Shown in pieces: positions 7,071 through 15,508 of a stretch of DNA of 64,000 nt. The notes beneath the pieces are model-generated. The model did no database searches. It was not told where the DNA came from and was given only the letters and a program-made list of their open reading frames with translations. Location: IMG/VR virus record IMGVR_UViG_3300047319_001547, positions 31,061-95,060 of that record; one strand, written 5' to 3'. Numbering within the stretch: the first letter of the stretch is position 1; the number at the start of each line of letters is the position of its first letter. The stretch is from a virus. The translations under genes were made by a program, and so were the position numbers.

Positions 7071-8936
7071 ATGCCGTCCCCCAGCCAGTCTGGAGTGATC
7101 GACACGAACAGCATGGGCTCGGGTGGCTCGCTGATCGCGCCGTCGGCGTTCCGCGGCACCAGCTTCCTGTCGAGCCCGCGCTTCAAGGAGCTCGACCGCC
7201 GGCAGTCCTACTACGACTGCCAGCAGCACGACGGGAAGAAGTACGACTTCGACGGGCGCATCATCGACCTTCAGGGGCCGGGCGCCATGTCGACCCAGCG
7301 GCTGCTGAACTCCGACGTCGCCCCCTACTACGTGCCGCTCCGCGCGCGCCGCCCCAGCGCGCCCGCGCGGCTGGCGCGCGTCATCACGAACGCCTTCACC
7401 AACATGGTGTTCGGCGCCCAGCGGTTTCCCGAGCTGAAGGTCGAGGGGGATCCGGACACGCAGGACTTCGACGCCGCGATCGCGAAGGCCACCAGCCTGT
7501 CGACGAAGATGATCCGCGCCCGGACGATCGGCGGGTCGGTCGGCACGGTCGGGATGTCGTGGTGCTTCGATCGCAAGGGGCGGCCCCGCATCGAGACCCA
7601 CAACGGCAAATACCTGTTCGTCCACGACTGGGAGGACCGCGAGGAGCTGGTCCCGAAGTGGGTGACGGAAGTCTACCTGACGGCGCGCCCCGAGTGGGAC
7701 GGCAGCCGGAAGAAGTTCGTCATCAACTGGTACTGGCACCGGCGCGACTGGGACGCCCGCAACGACATCCTCTTCAAGGAGTGCCTCTACAAGGCAGGCG
7801 AGGAGCCGATCTGGATGCCGGATCCGCTCAACTCCGTCACGCACGACGACGGGTTCTGCCACATGACGTGGATCCAGAACCTGCCGACCGAAGACCTCGA
7901 CGGGCTGCCGGACTTCGACGGGCTGTTCGACCTGTTCGACTCCATCGACATCCTGAACAGCGTCGTCGTCAAGGGGGCGATCCTCAATCTCGACCCGACG
8001 CTGGTGCTGAAGATCGACCGCGACATCGCGGGCTCGATGGGGGTCAAGACCGGCAGCGACGACGCGCTCATAGTGGGCGAGGAGGGCGGGGCCGAATACC
8101 TGGAGCTGACCGGCACGTCGCTCGAGTCGGGCATCAAGCTGCTGAACGAGCAGCGCCGCAACGCGCTCGAGACCGCGCAGTGCATCGTGCCGGATCCGGC
8201 CGACATCGCCGCCCAGGGGATCTCGAGCGTCGCCCTGAAGGGCATCTTCGGCCCGATGATCGGCAAGTGCGAGACGCTGCGCGACCAGTACGGCAAGGGG
8301 ATGAAGCGCGTGCTGGACCAGATGACGGACGTCGCGCGAGCGAAGCTCGGCCAGAAGACGATCATCTACGTCAAGAACGACGCGGGCGAGCCGGAGGCTC
8401 AGGAGGTCGAGTTCTTCATCGACCTGCCGGCGAAGGTGGTGGAGACGCCGCAGCAGAGTCCCGACGGTCAGCCGGTCGTCGAGGAGGACACCGGCAAGCC
8501 GGTGGTCGACACCCAGAAGGTCGAGCTCAAGCCCGGCGACGGCGGCGAGCTGGAGCTCGTGTGGCCCGAGTACTTCCCGGCGACTCCCGCCGATCAGGCG
8601 GCAGTCGTGACGACGCTCGGCACTGCCGCGGGCGGCAAGCCGATCATCAGCCAGCAGACCGCGGTCGAGAAGACGGCGGCCGTCTACGGGGTCGAGCCCG
8701 CCGAGGAGTGGGCGCGCGTCCAGAAGGGCAACGCCGAAGACAAGGCGGCCGCTGCCGAGAACGCGAAGGCGATGGGGACAGACGGAGACTTCGCGGGCGG
8801 GAAACCTGGGGCGGACGGCATGCCGGAAGGCGCCAAGCCGAAGCCGCTCGCCGCGCCGAAGTTCGGCGGCTCCAAGGCACCGTTCGGCGGCAAGCAGGAC
8901 GACGACGCGGGCGGAGACGACGACGGGGGGAAGTGA
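7071..8936 (+). CDS. portal protein
   Basis: A 621-residue protein with features of SPP1 gp6-type portals: an N-terminal clip/wing part with DLQGPGAMSTQRLLN and AYYVPLR-like strands, a long central helix region (FDLFDSIDILNSVVVKGAILNL) and RNALETAQCIVPDPADIA, then an acidic, Gly/Lys-rich disordered C-terminus. Portals form the dodecameric DNA channel at one vertex and dock the terminase. The next gene, a gp7-type minor head protein that starts 4 bp downstream, supports the call. The disordered tail (from about residue 530) is longer than in typical portals. Confidence 0.85.
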   Translation: MPSPSQSGVIDTNSMGSGGSLIAPSAFRGTSFLSSPRFKELDRRQSYYDCQQHDGKKYDFDGRIIDLQGPGAMSTQRLLNSDVAPYYVPLRARRPSAPARLARVITNAFTNMVFGAQRFPELKVEGDPDTQDFDAAIAKATSLSTKMIRARTIGGSVGTVGMSWCFDRKGRPRIETHNGKYLFVHDWEDREELVPKWVTEVYLTARPEWDGSRKKFVINWYWHRRDWDARNDILFKECLYKAGEEPIWMPDPLNSVTHDDGFCHMTWIQNLPTEDLDGLPDFDGLFDLFDSIDILNSVVVKGAILNLDPTLVLKIDRDIAGSMGVKTGSDDALIVGEEGGAEYLELTGTSLESGIKLLNEQRRNALETAQCIVPDPADIAAQGISSVALKGIFGPMIGKCETLRDQYGKGMKRVLDQMTDVARAKLGQKTIIYVKNDAGEPEAQEVEFFIDLPAKVVETPQQSPDGQPVVEEDTGKPVVDTQKVELKPGDGGELELVWPEYFPATPADQAAVVTTLGTAAGGKPIISQQTAVEKTAAVYGVEPAEEWARVQKGNAEDKAAAAENAKAMGTDGDFAGGKPGADGMPEGAKPKPLAAPKFGGSKAPFGGKQDDDAGGDDDGGK

Positions 8937-8939
8937 CGC

Positions 8940-9962
8940 GTGGCCGCGACACCGCGCGACGTTCTGGCGTCTGACCACCGCGACTCGCTCGAGATGCTCA
9001 AGCAGCTCGGCGCCGTCAGGACGCGGAAGATCCTGGCGCGCGCGCAGCGCGACCTGGAGCGGCGACTCGACCAGGCGGTGAGGGCACCCGGCGCCCAGTC
9101 CTACACGGCGGCGAACCTCAGGACGGCCCTCACGCAAGTCAGGGAGGCGACGCGCATCGTCCAGAAGGGGATGAGGGGTGTGCTGCTGGACGGGGCCGGC
9201 TACGCGGCCGAGCGGTCGGTCGAGAACCTGTCGCGCTACCTGCACGCGGCGAATCAGCAGTTCAGCGGGGTGTCGCGTCCTCTCGCGCTCGACACCGCCG
9301 CGATGGTGGACGAGGCAAGCTCGGGCGCGCGCGCGACGGTGCTGCGTCGCCTGGCGTCATCCGGCACGCAGGTTCCGGGCGCGGAGCCGGATCCCCACCC
9401 CGCGCGCGCCGGCATCATGGAGCGCTACGGGCTGGCGACGATCGGACACTTCGAGCAGATACTTCAGCGCGGGCTGATCGCGCGCGCGCCGTGGGAGGAC
9501 GTAAAGGACGAGATGACGGGTGCGAGCTCCTTCCTCCAGGGAGCACCCCGCTTCTGGAGCGAGCGGATCGTCAGGACCGAGACGGCCGGCATCTACAACC
9601 GCGCCGGCTGGGAGGCGATCCGCACCGCCGACGACGAGCTGGGCGACATGCTGAAGATCCTGTCGGCGACGTTCGACGATCGGACCGCCAGCGACTCGTA
9701 TGCGGTCCACGGGCAGATCCGCAAGCCCGAGCAGGCGTTCGAGTCGTGGTACGGGCTGTACCAACATCCGCCCAACCGACCCAACGACCGCGAGGTGGTG
9801 GTGCCGCACAGGATGTCGTGGCCGATCCCTCCCTACCTGAAGTGGATGACCGCCGAGCAGATCGCCGCGCGGTGGCGCCACGAGGGACGCAAGGGGAAGG
9901 TGCCGCCCCGCCCGATGATGACGACCGTCCCGCTGGACCAGATCGGCAGGGGGAAGAAGTGA
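8940..9962 (+). CDS. minor head protein (SPP1 gp7 / Mu gpF-like)
   Basis: A 340-residue protein from GTG 8940, 4 bp after the portal. The family signature is RIVRTETAGIYNRAGWEAI (about residues 203-221) followed by a ...DDRTASDSYAVHGQI segment, the equivalent of the D-x-x-T...C...HG stretch of gp7/gpF proteins; the Cys is replaced by Ser here. These proteins sit in the head near the portal and help assembly or DNA ejection. The stop at 9962 is followed at once by palindrome copy 2. Confidence 0.8.
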   Translation: MAATPRDVLASDHRDSLEMLKQLGAVRTRKILARAQRDLERRLDQAVRAPGAQSYTAANLRTALTQVREATRIVQKGMRGVLLDGAGYAAERSVENLSRYLHAANQQFSGVSRPLALDTAAMVDEASSGARATVLRRLASSGTQVPGAEPDPHPARAGIMERYGLATIGHFEQILQRGLIARAPWEDVKDEMTGASSFLQGAPRFWSERIVRTETAGIYNRAGWEAIRTADDELGDMLKILSATFDDRTASDSYAVHGQIRKPEQAFESWYGLYQHPPNRPNDREVVVPHRMSWPIPPYLKWMTAEQIAARWRHEGRKGKVPPRPMMTTVPLDQIGRGKK

Positions 9963-9966
9963 GGGT

Positions 9967-9982
9967 TGGAACTCGAGTTCCA
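9967..9982. repeat. 16-bp palindrome copy 2 (intergenic)
   Basis: TGGAACTCGAGTTCCA between the minor head gene and a small gene at 10029. Here the symmetry extends to 20 bp (9965-9984, GT...AC). A TAGGGT -10-like hexamer lies 33 bases downstream. Confidence 0.95.
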
Positions 9983-10015
9983 ACTTGATTCTTTGCGGGC
10001 CCCGCCCACCGCCGC

Positions 10016-10021
10016 TAGGGT
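10016..10021 (+). promoter_or_regulatory. candidate -10 element, leaderless start
   Basis: TAGGGT seven bases before ATG 10029 with no Shine-Dalgarno. It is identical to the hexamer at 4230-4235, which also follows a palindrome copy. Confidence 0.35.
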
Positions 10022-10028
10022 TTTGCTC

Positions 10029-10292
10029 ATGGCAACGTTCATCCTCATGAACACGGTGCGGCTGAAGGGGGCGAGCGGACCGATCGTTCTGACTGCCGGA
10101 CGCACGATCGACGACGCGAAGACCCCCACCGCCCCCATCACGGCGGCCGGCGGAGTTCTCGCCGCGACGGCCGACACGTCGGTCGCTGCAGCCGCGGTTC
10201 TCGCCGTCAAGATGAAGAAGGGCGGCCGCGACTACTGGGAGATGAACGACGTCATGCTGGCGGCGGGGCTGAAGCAGCTCGGCCTGACCTGA
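10029..10292 (+). CDS. small hypothetical protein
   Basis: An 87-residue protein that begins MATFILMNTVRLKGASG. An Ala/Thr-rich middle (AAGGVLAATADTSVAAAAVLAVKM) is followed by a basic stretch and YWEMNDVMLAAGLKQLG. In size and position it could be a head-decoration or head-completion protein. It is the first gene after palindrome copy 2. No family recognised. Confidence 0.5.
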   Translation: MATFILMNTVRLKGASGPIVLTAGRTIDDAKTPTAPITAAGGVLAATADTSVAAAAVLAVKMKKGGRDYWEMNDVMLAAGLKQLGLT

Positions 10293-10302
10293 GAGGCTCC
10301 CC

Positions 10303-10605
10303 GTGAGCACTCCGTTCAAGAACATGAAGGGCGGCAGCGCCCCGGCGGGATTCGAAGGCGGCGCCAAGCAGGCACCGCGACCCCGCCACAACGCCGCCGA
10401 GACGGCGAAGCACGCGCAGGACGAGGGCGAGACCCTGGTCGAGGCGGCCGCCGAGGAGATGGTGCCGGACTACGAGGTGTCGAGTGCGACGCCGCACGAG
10501 GCCGGGCAGTCTCACGGCGAGGGTCACGCTCAGCGTCCGACGTACGAGCGATCAAACCCGTGGCCGGACGCGAAGCCGGTCGCGCACAAGCCCTTCAAGG
10601 TCTGA
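10303..10605 (+). CDS. small disordered protein with HKPFK motif
   Basis: A 100-residue protein from GTG 10303. It is rich in Ala, Glu, His, Pro and Lys and looks disordered apart from a central acidic helix (EGETLVEAAAEEMV). It ends in AHKPFKV. The next gene contains KHKPFKLGG, so the two share a short basic motif that might be a docking or DNA-contact peptide. Such proteins may be packaged in the head. Confidence 0.5.
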   Translation: MSTPFKNMKGGSAPAGFEGGAKQAPRPRHNAAETAKHAQDEGETLVEAAAEEMVPDYEVSSATPHEAGQSHGEGHAQRPTYERSNPWPDAKPVAHKPFKV

Positions 10606-10670
10606 GGCTCTGCTTCTTTGCCGGGCCGCGCGCGGCGCGCTACGGATTTCTGGAGAGCAAGGAGACGACC

Positions 10671-11039
10671 ATGGGTGACGGCAAGAGCAATCCCTTCGGC
10701 AGCGGCAAGAGCGGAGCCGACGGCAACAAGTCGGGCGGAAGCTCGGCCGGCATGTCGGGTCACCGCGGTCCCGAGCGCTCGCAGAAGATGGGCGAGAGCA
10801 CCACCGGGCAGTTCGACGGCGACCGTCCCCCGACGGGCGACAAGTACCTGAAGGTCGACCCCCCGACGGACCGCAAGGGTCTGGTGGGGCAGAAGGCGGA
10901 CGACAAGGGCGGGATGAAGCACAAGCCCTTCAAGCTCGGTGGAAAAGGTCCGTCGATGGGCGGCGAGAACTCCGACTCTGATCTCGAAGGCGGAGTCGGC
11001 GATCTCCGCGACGAGCCGACGCCCGACGAAGGGTTCTGA
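10671..11039 (+). CDS. small disordered Gly/Lys/Asp-rich protein with HKPFK motif
   Basis: A 122-residue protein from ATG 10671, with AAGGAG eight bases upstream. It is almost wholly low-complexity (Gly, Ser, Lys, Asp) and carries KHKPFKLGG at about residue 84, shared with the preceding gene, and an acidic C-terminus (DSDLEGGVGDLRDEPTPDE). No fold is expected. The close pairing with 10303-10605 suggests related roles, possibly in the capsid interior. Confidence 0.5.
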   Translation: MGDGKSNPFGSGKSGADGNKSGGSSAGMSGHRGPERSQKMGESTTGQFDGDRPPTGDKYLKVDPPTDRKGLVGQKADDKGGMKHKPFKLGGKGPSMGGENSDSDLEGGVGDLRDEPTPDEGF

Positions 11040-11044
11040 CCGCC

Positions 11045-11470
11045 GTGCCGGGGCTGACGCTCGAAGCGAACCTGACGGAGACGCCCCCGAGCAGCTCCGA
11101 CAGTCCCTTTCCGTCCGCCACGACGACGATCCCGTTCGGCCTCAGCACGGCGCCGCAGCCCAAGCAGGTTCAGGCATCGACGGGGCGGACGCTCCGCACC
11201 CTCAACTCGCCGTCTGCGTTCGTCACGCTCGACAACATCGGCACGGGACTCGACGTCACGCAGGCGTCGACGTTCTACATGCGGGTCCGCAGCGGCGGCT
11301 TTCAGGTGCGGCTCACGTACGCGAATCCGCTGGGCGGATCGATCATCGCCATCACGCCGCTGGCGGGCGTGATGCTGATCGAGCCCGACGCCGGCGGTGG
11401 GTTCTTCATCACGAAGGTCGAACTTCAGGGATCCGGCCAGTACGAGCTGTATGCGTCCGGGTCGCTGTGA
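11045..11470 (+). CDS. putative structural protein
   Basis: A 141-residue protein from GTG 11045. Beta-type sequence dominates (FYMRVRSGGFQVRLTYAN, GGFFITKVELQGSGQYELYA), suggestive of a beta-sandwich decoration or fibre-like protein. It comes between the disordered proteins and the 11540 gene in the head module. Confidence 0.5.
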   Translation: MPGLTLEANLTETPPSSSDSPFPSATTTIPFGLSTAPQPKQVQASTGRTLRTLNSPSAFVTLDNIGTGLDVTQASTFYMRVRSGGFQVRLTYANPLGGSIIAITPLAGVMLIEPDAGGGFFITKVELQGSGQYELYASGSL

Positions 11471-11539
11471 CGTCGCAGTAAATTGGCACCGCGCGGGCGC
11501 GACCCTAGCATCCGCTGAAGACACTCCAAGGAGATACCG

Positions 11540-12304
11540 ATGGCCCTGAATCCGCTCCCGACCGCAAACACGCTCAAGCAGCGACTCGACGCCGCTGACC
11601 TGAACACGCTCGCGGACGCGATGCGGGTTCTGGGATTCGGCACGGTTCTGCGTCAGATGGTCGGCGTCCTCAGGCGTCAGAACCCGTTCGCGCAGCCCGC
11701 GAGCCCGTACGATCTCGCGACCCTCAAGGTCATCCAGCTTCCGGACGACGCGAAGGCGATGAGCATCGACCCCGGTGCGGCCGCACCCGCGTACGTTCGC
11801 ACCCAGGACGCTTCGGCGTCGACCGGAGCAGCGGGCGTCTACACCTACAAGACGCCGGCCGGAACGACTGCGACGACCGGCACGGTCGGCATCACGCCCG
11901 CCGGCAACATCGCGTTCCTCGCGACCGACGCCCCGAACGACGTCGACCTCGAGTACAACGTCTTCGTCGGCGACATGGTGGAGCTCACCCTCAACGCGGT
12001 CGCCGGCACTGGCGTCTGCGCGCTTCCGGCCAGCGTGGTCGGGGCAGGCCCCGGCAAGGGCGCGGGACCCGGCGTGCTGTTCATGTCGGAAGCTGAGATT
12101 CTGGTCGGCACGGCGGTCGGCAAGAAGATCGTTCTCGTTCCCGCGGCGGGCGCACCCGCGGCAGGAAACGCACGGCTCGACGTCGCGAAGCTCAACGTCC
12201 AGTTCGCAGTGGCGGACGGCGCGACAAGCGTGCGGGTGAAGCTGATGACCTGCAGCAAGATCGACGTGAACGCGCTGCTCGAGGCTGCGTCGCCCGTCCT
12301 CTGA
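11540..12304 (+). CDS. putative head decoration / structural protein
   Basis: A 254-residue protein with AAGGAG upstream and a -10-like TAGCAT at about 11507. The N-terminal 60 residues are helical (TLKQRLDAADLNTLADAMRV). The remainder is Ala/Val/Gly-rich beta sequence of the kind found in decoration and minor capsid proteins (VDLEYNVFVGDMVELTLNAV). It is followed directly by an intrinsic terminator. Assignment is from position and composition. Confidence 0.5.
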   Translation: MALNPLPTANTLKQRLDAADLNTLADAMRVLGFGTVLRQMVGVLRRQNPFAQPASPYDLATLKVIQLPDDAKAMSIDPGAAAPAYVRTQDASASTGAAGVYTYKTPAGTTATTGTVGITPAGNIAFLATDAPNDVDLEYNVFVGDMVELTLNAVAGTGVCALPASVVGAGPGKGAGPGVLFMSEAEILVGTAVGKKIVLVPAAGAPAAGNARLDVAKLNVQFAVADGATSVRVKLMTCSKIDVNALLEAASPVL

Positions 12305-12323
12305 TTCTGTCGACTCTGACCCC

Positions 12324-12357
12324 GCGGCGCCTCGCAGAAATGCCAGGCGCCGCTTTT
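12324..12357 (+). terminator. rho-independent terminator
   Basis: Perfect 9-bp stem GCGGCGCCT / AGGCGCCGC (12324-12332 with 12345-12353), a 12-base loop, then TTTT. It lies 20 bp after the stop at 12304, ending that transcription unit before the scaffold gene. Confidence 0.85.
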
Positions 12358-12406
12358 CATTTGGGGTGCCTCCGTGAGACATTCGCGGTTCGAGGAGGCC
12401 ACCAAC

Positions 12407-13294
12407 ATGACGACTGCTGCTGCCGCGACTGAAGGCAAACCGGGCGAAGTCCCGGCCGCCGAACCCCCCAAGCCCGCCGCCGAACCCCCCAAGCCGCCCG
12501 CAGTGGTGGCCCCGGTGGTGCCGGCCGCCGAACCCCCCAAACCCGCCGCGCAGGAAGCGCCCGTGGAGCTCGCCGACGACGCCGAGCCGAAGCCCGGCCA
12601 GCGCATCTCGATGACGAGCGAGGCGATGCGCAAGCGCATCGAGCGCGGCACGAAGGCGAGCCTGAAGGAGGAGTTCGGGACCGACGATCCGAAGGTGCTG
12701 AAGGACAAGCTCGCGCGGCTCGACAAATTCGAAGCCGACGCCGAGGCGTCCCGTCAGGCGCAGCTCACCAAGGAGCAGAAGCTCGAAGAGAAGGCGACGG
12801 CCGCCGAGCAGCGCGCCACCGCGGCCGAGCAGCGCGCCCTCGAGGTCGAAGAGCAGCACGAGGTCAGCCAGGCCGACACGGCGCTGCGCGACAGCCTGAA
12901 GGACACCATCAAGCCGAAGTACTGGCGCCACGTGCGCGAGGACCTGGCGACCTGGCTGTCGGAGAATCACGACCCCGAGAAGCTCGACGCCATGAACGAC
13001 TCGGATCGCGAGAAGATCGTGACCGACTGGGCGGCTGCGTACGCGAAGGAGAACCCCGAGTTCGCCGTCACGGCCGCGATTCCCGTGCCAGAACCGAAGC
13101 CCGCGGTGGCTGCGAAGGTGCCGCTGACGAACGGCGTGACGAACCCCCAGGGGCGCGGCGCGAATGCCAAGCCGACGCCCGTCGCGATCGCCACCGGGAA
13201 GTTCGCCGGCAAGACGGCGGCTCCCGGGCATCCGAACTCGATGAGTCCTGCCGAATTCGCCGAGTGGAAGCGCGCCACCGGCAACAACTTCTGA
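12407..13294 (+). CDS. capsid scaffold-like protein
   Basis: A 295-residue protein; ATG 12407 has GAGGAGG eight bases upstream. The N-terminus carries AAEPPKPAAEPPKP-type repeats (direct DNA repeats at about 12460-12545). A long charged coiled coil follows (about residues 105-165, KLEEKATAAEQRATAAEQRA), then a C-terminal acidic and helical segment. This is the usual make-up of scaffolding proteins, and the capsid gene comes next. Flanking terminators on both sides imply it is a separate transcript, so its dose can be set independently. No protease domain is visible. Confidence 0.65.
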   Translation: MTTAAAATEGKPGEVPAAEPPKPAAEPPKPPAVVAPVVPAAEPPKPAAQEAPVELADDAEPKPGQRISMTSEAMRKRIERGTKASLKEEFGTDDPKVLKDKLARLDKFEADAEASRQAQLTKEQKLEEKATAAEQRATAAEQRALEVEEQHEVSQADTALRDSLKDTIKPKYWRHVREDLATWLSENHDPEKLDAMNDSDREKIVTDWAAAYAKENPEFAVTAAIPVPEPKPAVAAKVPLTNGVTNPQGRGANAKPTPVAIATGKFAGKTAAPGHPNSMSPAEFAEWKRATGNNF

Positions 13295-13317
13295 CGGCCA
13301 CACCTCGCCGTCAGCAG

Positions 13318-13350
13318 GGGCGCACCGGAGAGATCTGGTGCGCCCTTTTT
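13318..13350 (+). terminator. rho-independent terminator
   Basis: Perfect 9-bp stem GGGCGCACC / GGTGCGCCC (13318-13326 with 13337-13345), a 10-base loop, then TTTTT. It lies between the scaffold-like gene and the capsid gene. Confidence 0.9.
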
Positions 13351-13563
13351 ATTTTCGTCGATCAGGATCTTTGCGCGCCCTCTGACGCTCTCTGATTCTG
13401 GGCGGGACGAGACACCCACAAGGCCAGTGAGCCGAAAGCCCAGCACCTCGAACACGCGCACGCCGGCGGTCAACAGGCGGATCCTTCGGGGGGTCGGGCA
13501 GCAAGCACCAGCAGGCAGGCGTCTCCAAGCGAAGTTTTCGACGAAACCCCGGAGGATCGACCG

Positions 13564-14955
13564 ATGTCCGTTCTGCTGCTCGTGCCGCCCGCGATTCAGG
13601 AGCTGAATCAGCAAGGAGCGATCGAACGCGCCTTCCACGACGCGCTGTTCCCCAACCTGGCGTTCCGCGCCGAAGCGATGGCCGAAGAGTGGCCCGCCAA
13701 CACCGGCCAAGAGATCTTCCAGAGCCGCCCCGGGCTGATCCCCCCGAAGACGACCCCGCTCGTCCCCGGACAGGATCCGGTCCCGAGCGTCGTCCCCTAC
13801 GAGCAGTGGAAGGCCGTGCTGGCCCAGTTCGGCGACGCAGTCGACACCCACATGCCGACCGCCATCACGAGCAACGCGAACTTGTTCCTCAGGAACATCC
13901 AGCAGCTCGGACTCGGCGCCGGCCAGTCGATCAACCGCGTGGCCCGCAATCAGCTTTTCCAGAGCTATCTCTCGGGCAACACCCTGACGAACGCCGCCGT
14001 GTCGGCTGCCGCGACCGCGATCCACGTCGCGAGCGTGAACGGCTTCACGGACGTGATCGTCCCTGGTGTGAACGTCGCCCCGAAGCCCGTCAGCCCCTCG
14101 ACGCCGCTTGCTGCCGTCATCGGCATCTCGCCGACGTTCGAGACGGTTCAGATCGTCGGCTTCGTGCTCGACAACCCGGCCGACCCGGTCGGTCCCGGCA
14201 CGCTGCTTCTCGCCGCCGGTCTTGTGAACGGCTACGCGACCCGCAGCTCGGTCAAGAGCGTCAACGCCCCCCGCATCGTCCGCTCGGGCGGCGGCGCGAC
14301 GGTCGACGCCATCGGGCCGTCCGACACGCTCCTGCTCCAGGACTGCATCAACGCGGTCGCGCTCCTGCGGCGCGCCAACATCCTGCCGCACGAGGATGGC
14401 TACTACCACGCGCACATCAGCCCGCTCGCGAACGCTCAGGTGTTCGCCGACCCGGTCTTCCAGCGCCTCAACACCGCGCTGCCCGAGGGGGTCATGTACT
14501 CCCAGGGATTCATCGGCCACATCTCGGGCGTGATGTTCTTCATGAACACCGAGGCGCCGGACCCCACCAACACCGGGACGCGCGTCCTCACGGGCACCAA
14601 CGCGTTCTACAGCCCCGACATCGGGGCCGAGACGACCAACGACAGCGGCGTCGACATCGGGCGCGTGATCGTGACCGGCAAGGGAGCTCTCTACGAGCGC
14701 TACCTCGACGAGTCGCAGTACGTGACGGAGGCCGGCACTGTCGGAAAGATCGGCGAGTTCGACGTCGTGAACAACGGCATCACGATCCTGACGGAGCGCA
14801 TCCGCCTCGTCATCCGCGCGCCGCTTGACCGCCTGCAGCAAGTCGTGAGCTCCGCCTGGAGCATCTCGACGTCGTTCCCGGTTCCGTCCGACATCACGGC
14901 GACGACCGGGCCGGAGCGCTTCAAGCGCAGCATCGTTCTCGAGCACGCGCTCTGA
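13564..14955 (+). CDS. major capsid protein (N4 gp56-like HK97 fold)
   Basis: A 463-residue protein with GGAGG upstream of ATG 13564. It has the helix-rich start, the E-loop-like region and the motif YYHAHISPLANAQVFADPVF (about residues 280-299), typical of the N4 gp56-like capsid family, then an insertion with GINNNG-like A-domain strands and IRLVIRAPLDRLQQVVSSAW near the end. Placement after a scaffold-like gene, its own 213-bp leader and strong flanking terminators fit a highly expressed capsid gene. Its mature form may be cleaved, but no protease gene is visible here. Confidence 0.8.
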   Translation: MSVLLLVPPAIQELNQQGAIERAFHDALFPNLAFRAEAMAEEWPANTGQEIFQSRPGLIPPKTTPLVPGQDPVPSVVPYEQWKAVLAQFGDAVDTHMPTAITSNANLFLRNIQQLGLGAGQSINRVARNQLFQSYLSGNTLTNAAVSAAATAIHVASVNGFTDVIVPGVNVAPKPVSPSTPLAAVIGISPTFETVQIVGFVLDNPADPVGPGTLLLAAGLVNGYATRSSVKSVNAPRIVRSGGGATVDAIGPSDTLLLQDCINAVALLRRANILPHEDGYYHAHISPLANAQVFADPVFQRLNTALPEGVMYSQGFIGHISGVMFFMNTEAPDPTNTGTRVLTGTNAFYSPDIGAETTNDSGVDIGRVIVTGKGALYERYLDESQYVTEAGTVGKIGEFDVVNNGITILTERIRLVIRAPLDRLQQVVSSAWSISTSFPVPSDITATTGPERFKRSIVLEHAL

Positions 14956-14986
14956 GATACCCGCGCCTGACGGCGCGAATCAGGAG

Positions 14987-15017
14987 GGCCCGCCCGGCGA
15001 AAGCTCGGCGGGCCTTT
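14987..15017. terminator. rho-independent terminator between convergent genes
   Basis: 8-bp stem GGCCCGCC / GGCGGGCC (14987-14994 with 15007-15014), a 12-base loop, then TTT. It stands 31 bp after the capsid stop and just past the end of the converging minus-strand gene, so it could stop both transcripts. Confidence 0.8.
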
Positions 15018-15024
15018 CGTCATT

Positions 15025-15246
15025 TCAGCCGAGATGAACGCGAAGCGTGAAGAGCTCTTGCTCGAGTTCTGCGATTCGTTCATCGCGGGCGATGAGGGTG
15101 GCCAGCAGTTTCGGAACGATTCTCGGCGCCGCAAAGTGCCAGTCGACCGCCGCCGCATGGGACAACCCCAAGTTCTGGAGTTCCGAGGCGTTCAGTGGAC
15201 CGAATTCGCGCGCATCCAGCGCCATCGATTGAGATCGTCTGGGCAC
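15025..15246 (-). CDS. small coiled-coil protein (minus strand)
   Basis: A 73-residue frame (GTG 15246; an ATG at 15225 is the alternative) ending at the terminator after the capsid gene. IVPKLLATLIARDERIAELE is a likely coiled coil. It lies 19 bp downstream of a minus-strand lipoprotein gene, so the two probably form an operon read against the head genes. A frame on the plus strand over the same bases is Arg-rich and judged a shadow. Confidence 0.5.
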   Translation of the reverse strand: MPRRSQSMALDAREFGPLNASELQNLGLSHAAAVDWHFAAPRIVPKLLATLIARDERIAELEQELFTLRVHLG

Positions 15247-15265
15247 GTCTGCTGGATGCCGCCGT

Positions 15266-15433
15266 CTAGTCGGCGGAGTCGGCGCCCGCGTCGCAGTCGC
15301 GCACCATCGCGGTGCTGCCCGGCAGCTCGACGATCACGCATTTGATCTCGATCTTCGGCTCCGGCACGTCGACCTTCTCGACTCGGAGCGTGCAGGCGGA
15401 GAGGAGGATCATGAGCGCAGCGATTGACCGCAT
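15266..15433 (-). CDS. tiny lipoprotein (minus strand)
   Basis: A 55-residue protein read on the minus strand from ATG 15433 (AGAGG upstream) to TAG 15266-15268. It begins MRSIAALMILLSACTLRV, a clean lipoprotein signal with lipobox LSAC and lipidated Cys14, followed by VDVPEPKIEIKCVIVEL and an Asp/Ala tail. It is small enough to have been missed by length cut-offs. Size and type would suit an Rz1-like outer-membrane spanin part or an exclusion lipoprotein, but no Rz-like partner is seen beside it. Confidence 0.6.
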   Translation of the reverse strand: MRSIAALMILLSACTLRVEKVDVPEPKIEIKCVIVELPGSTAMVRDCDAGADSAD

Positions 15434-15508
15434 GCGTCCAATCCTCTCATTGCAGCTTTGGCGGGGCTCGTGACCCGTGAGACGCTCGGCTCACGAGGAG
15501 GCACGAAG

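Noticed and set aside
6987-9245. 752-residue open frame on the minus strand
   Set aside because: It lies opposite portal and minor head genes, is Arg/Leu/Asp/Val-rich and has no family motif.
10760-13303. 847-residue open frame on the minus strand
   Set aside because: It crosses two genes and a terminator on the plus strand and lacks motifs.
15034-15345. 103-residue plus-strand frame
   Set aside because: It is Arg/Ser-rich in its second half and overlaps two better minus-strand genes.
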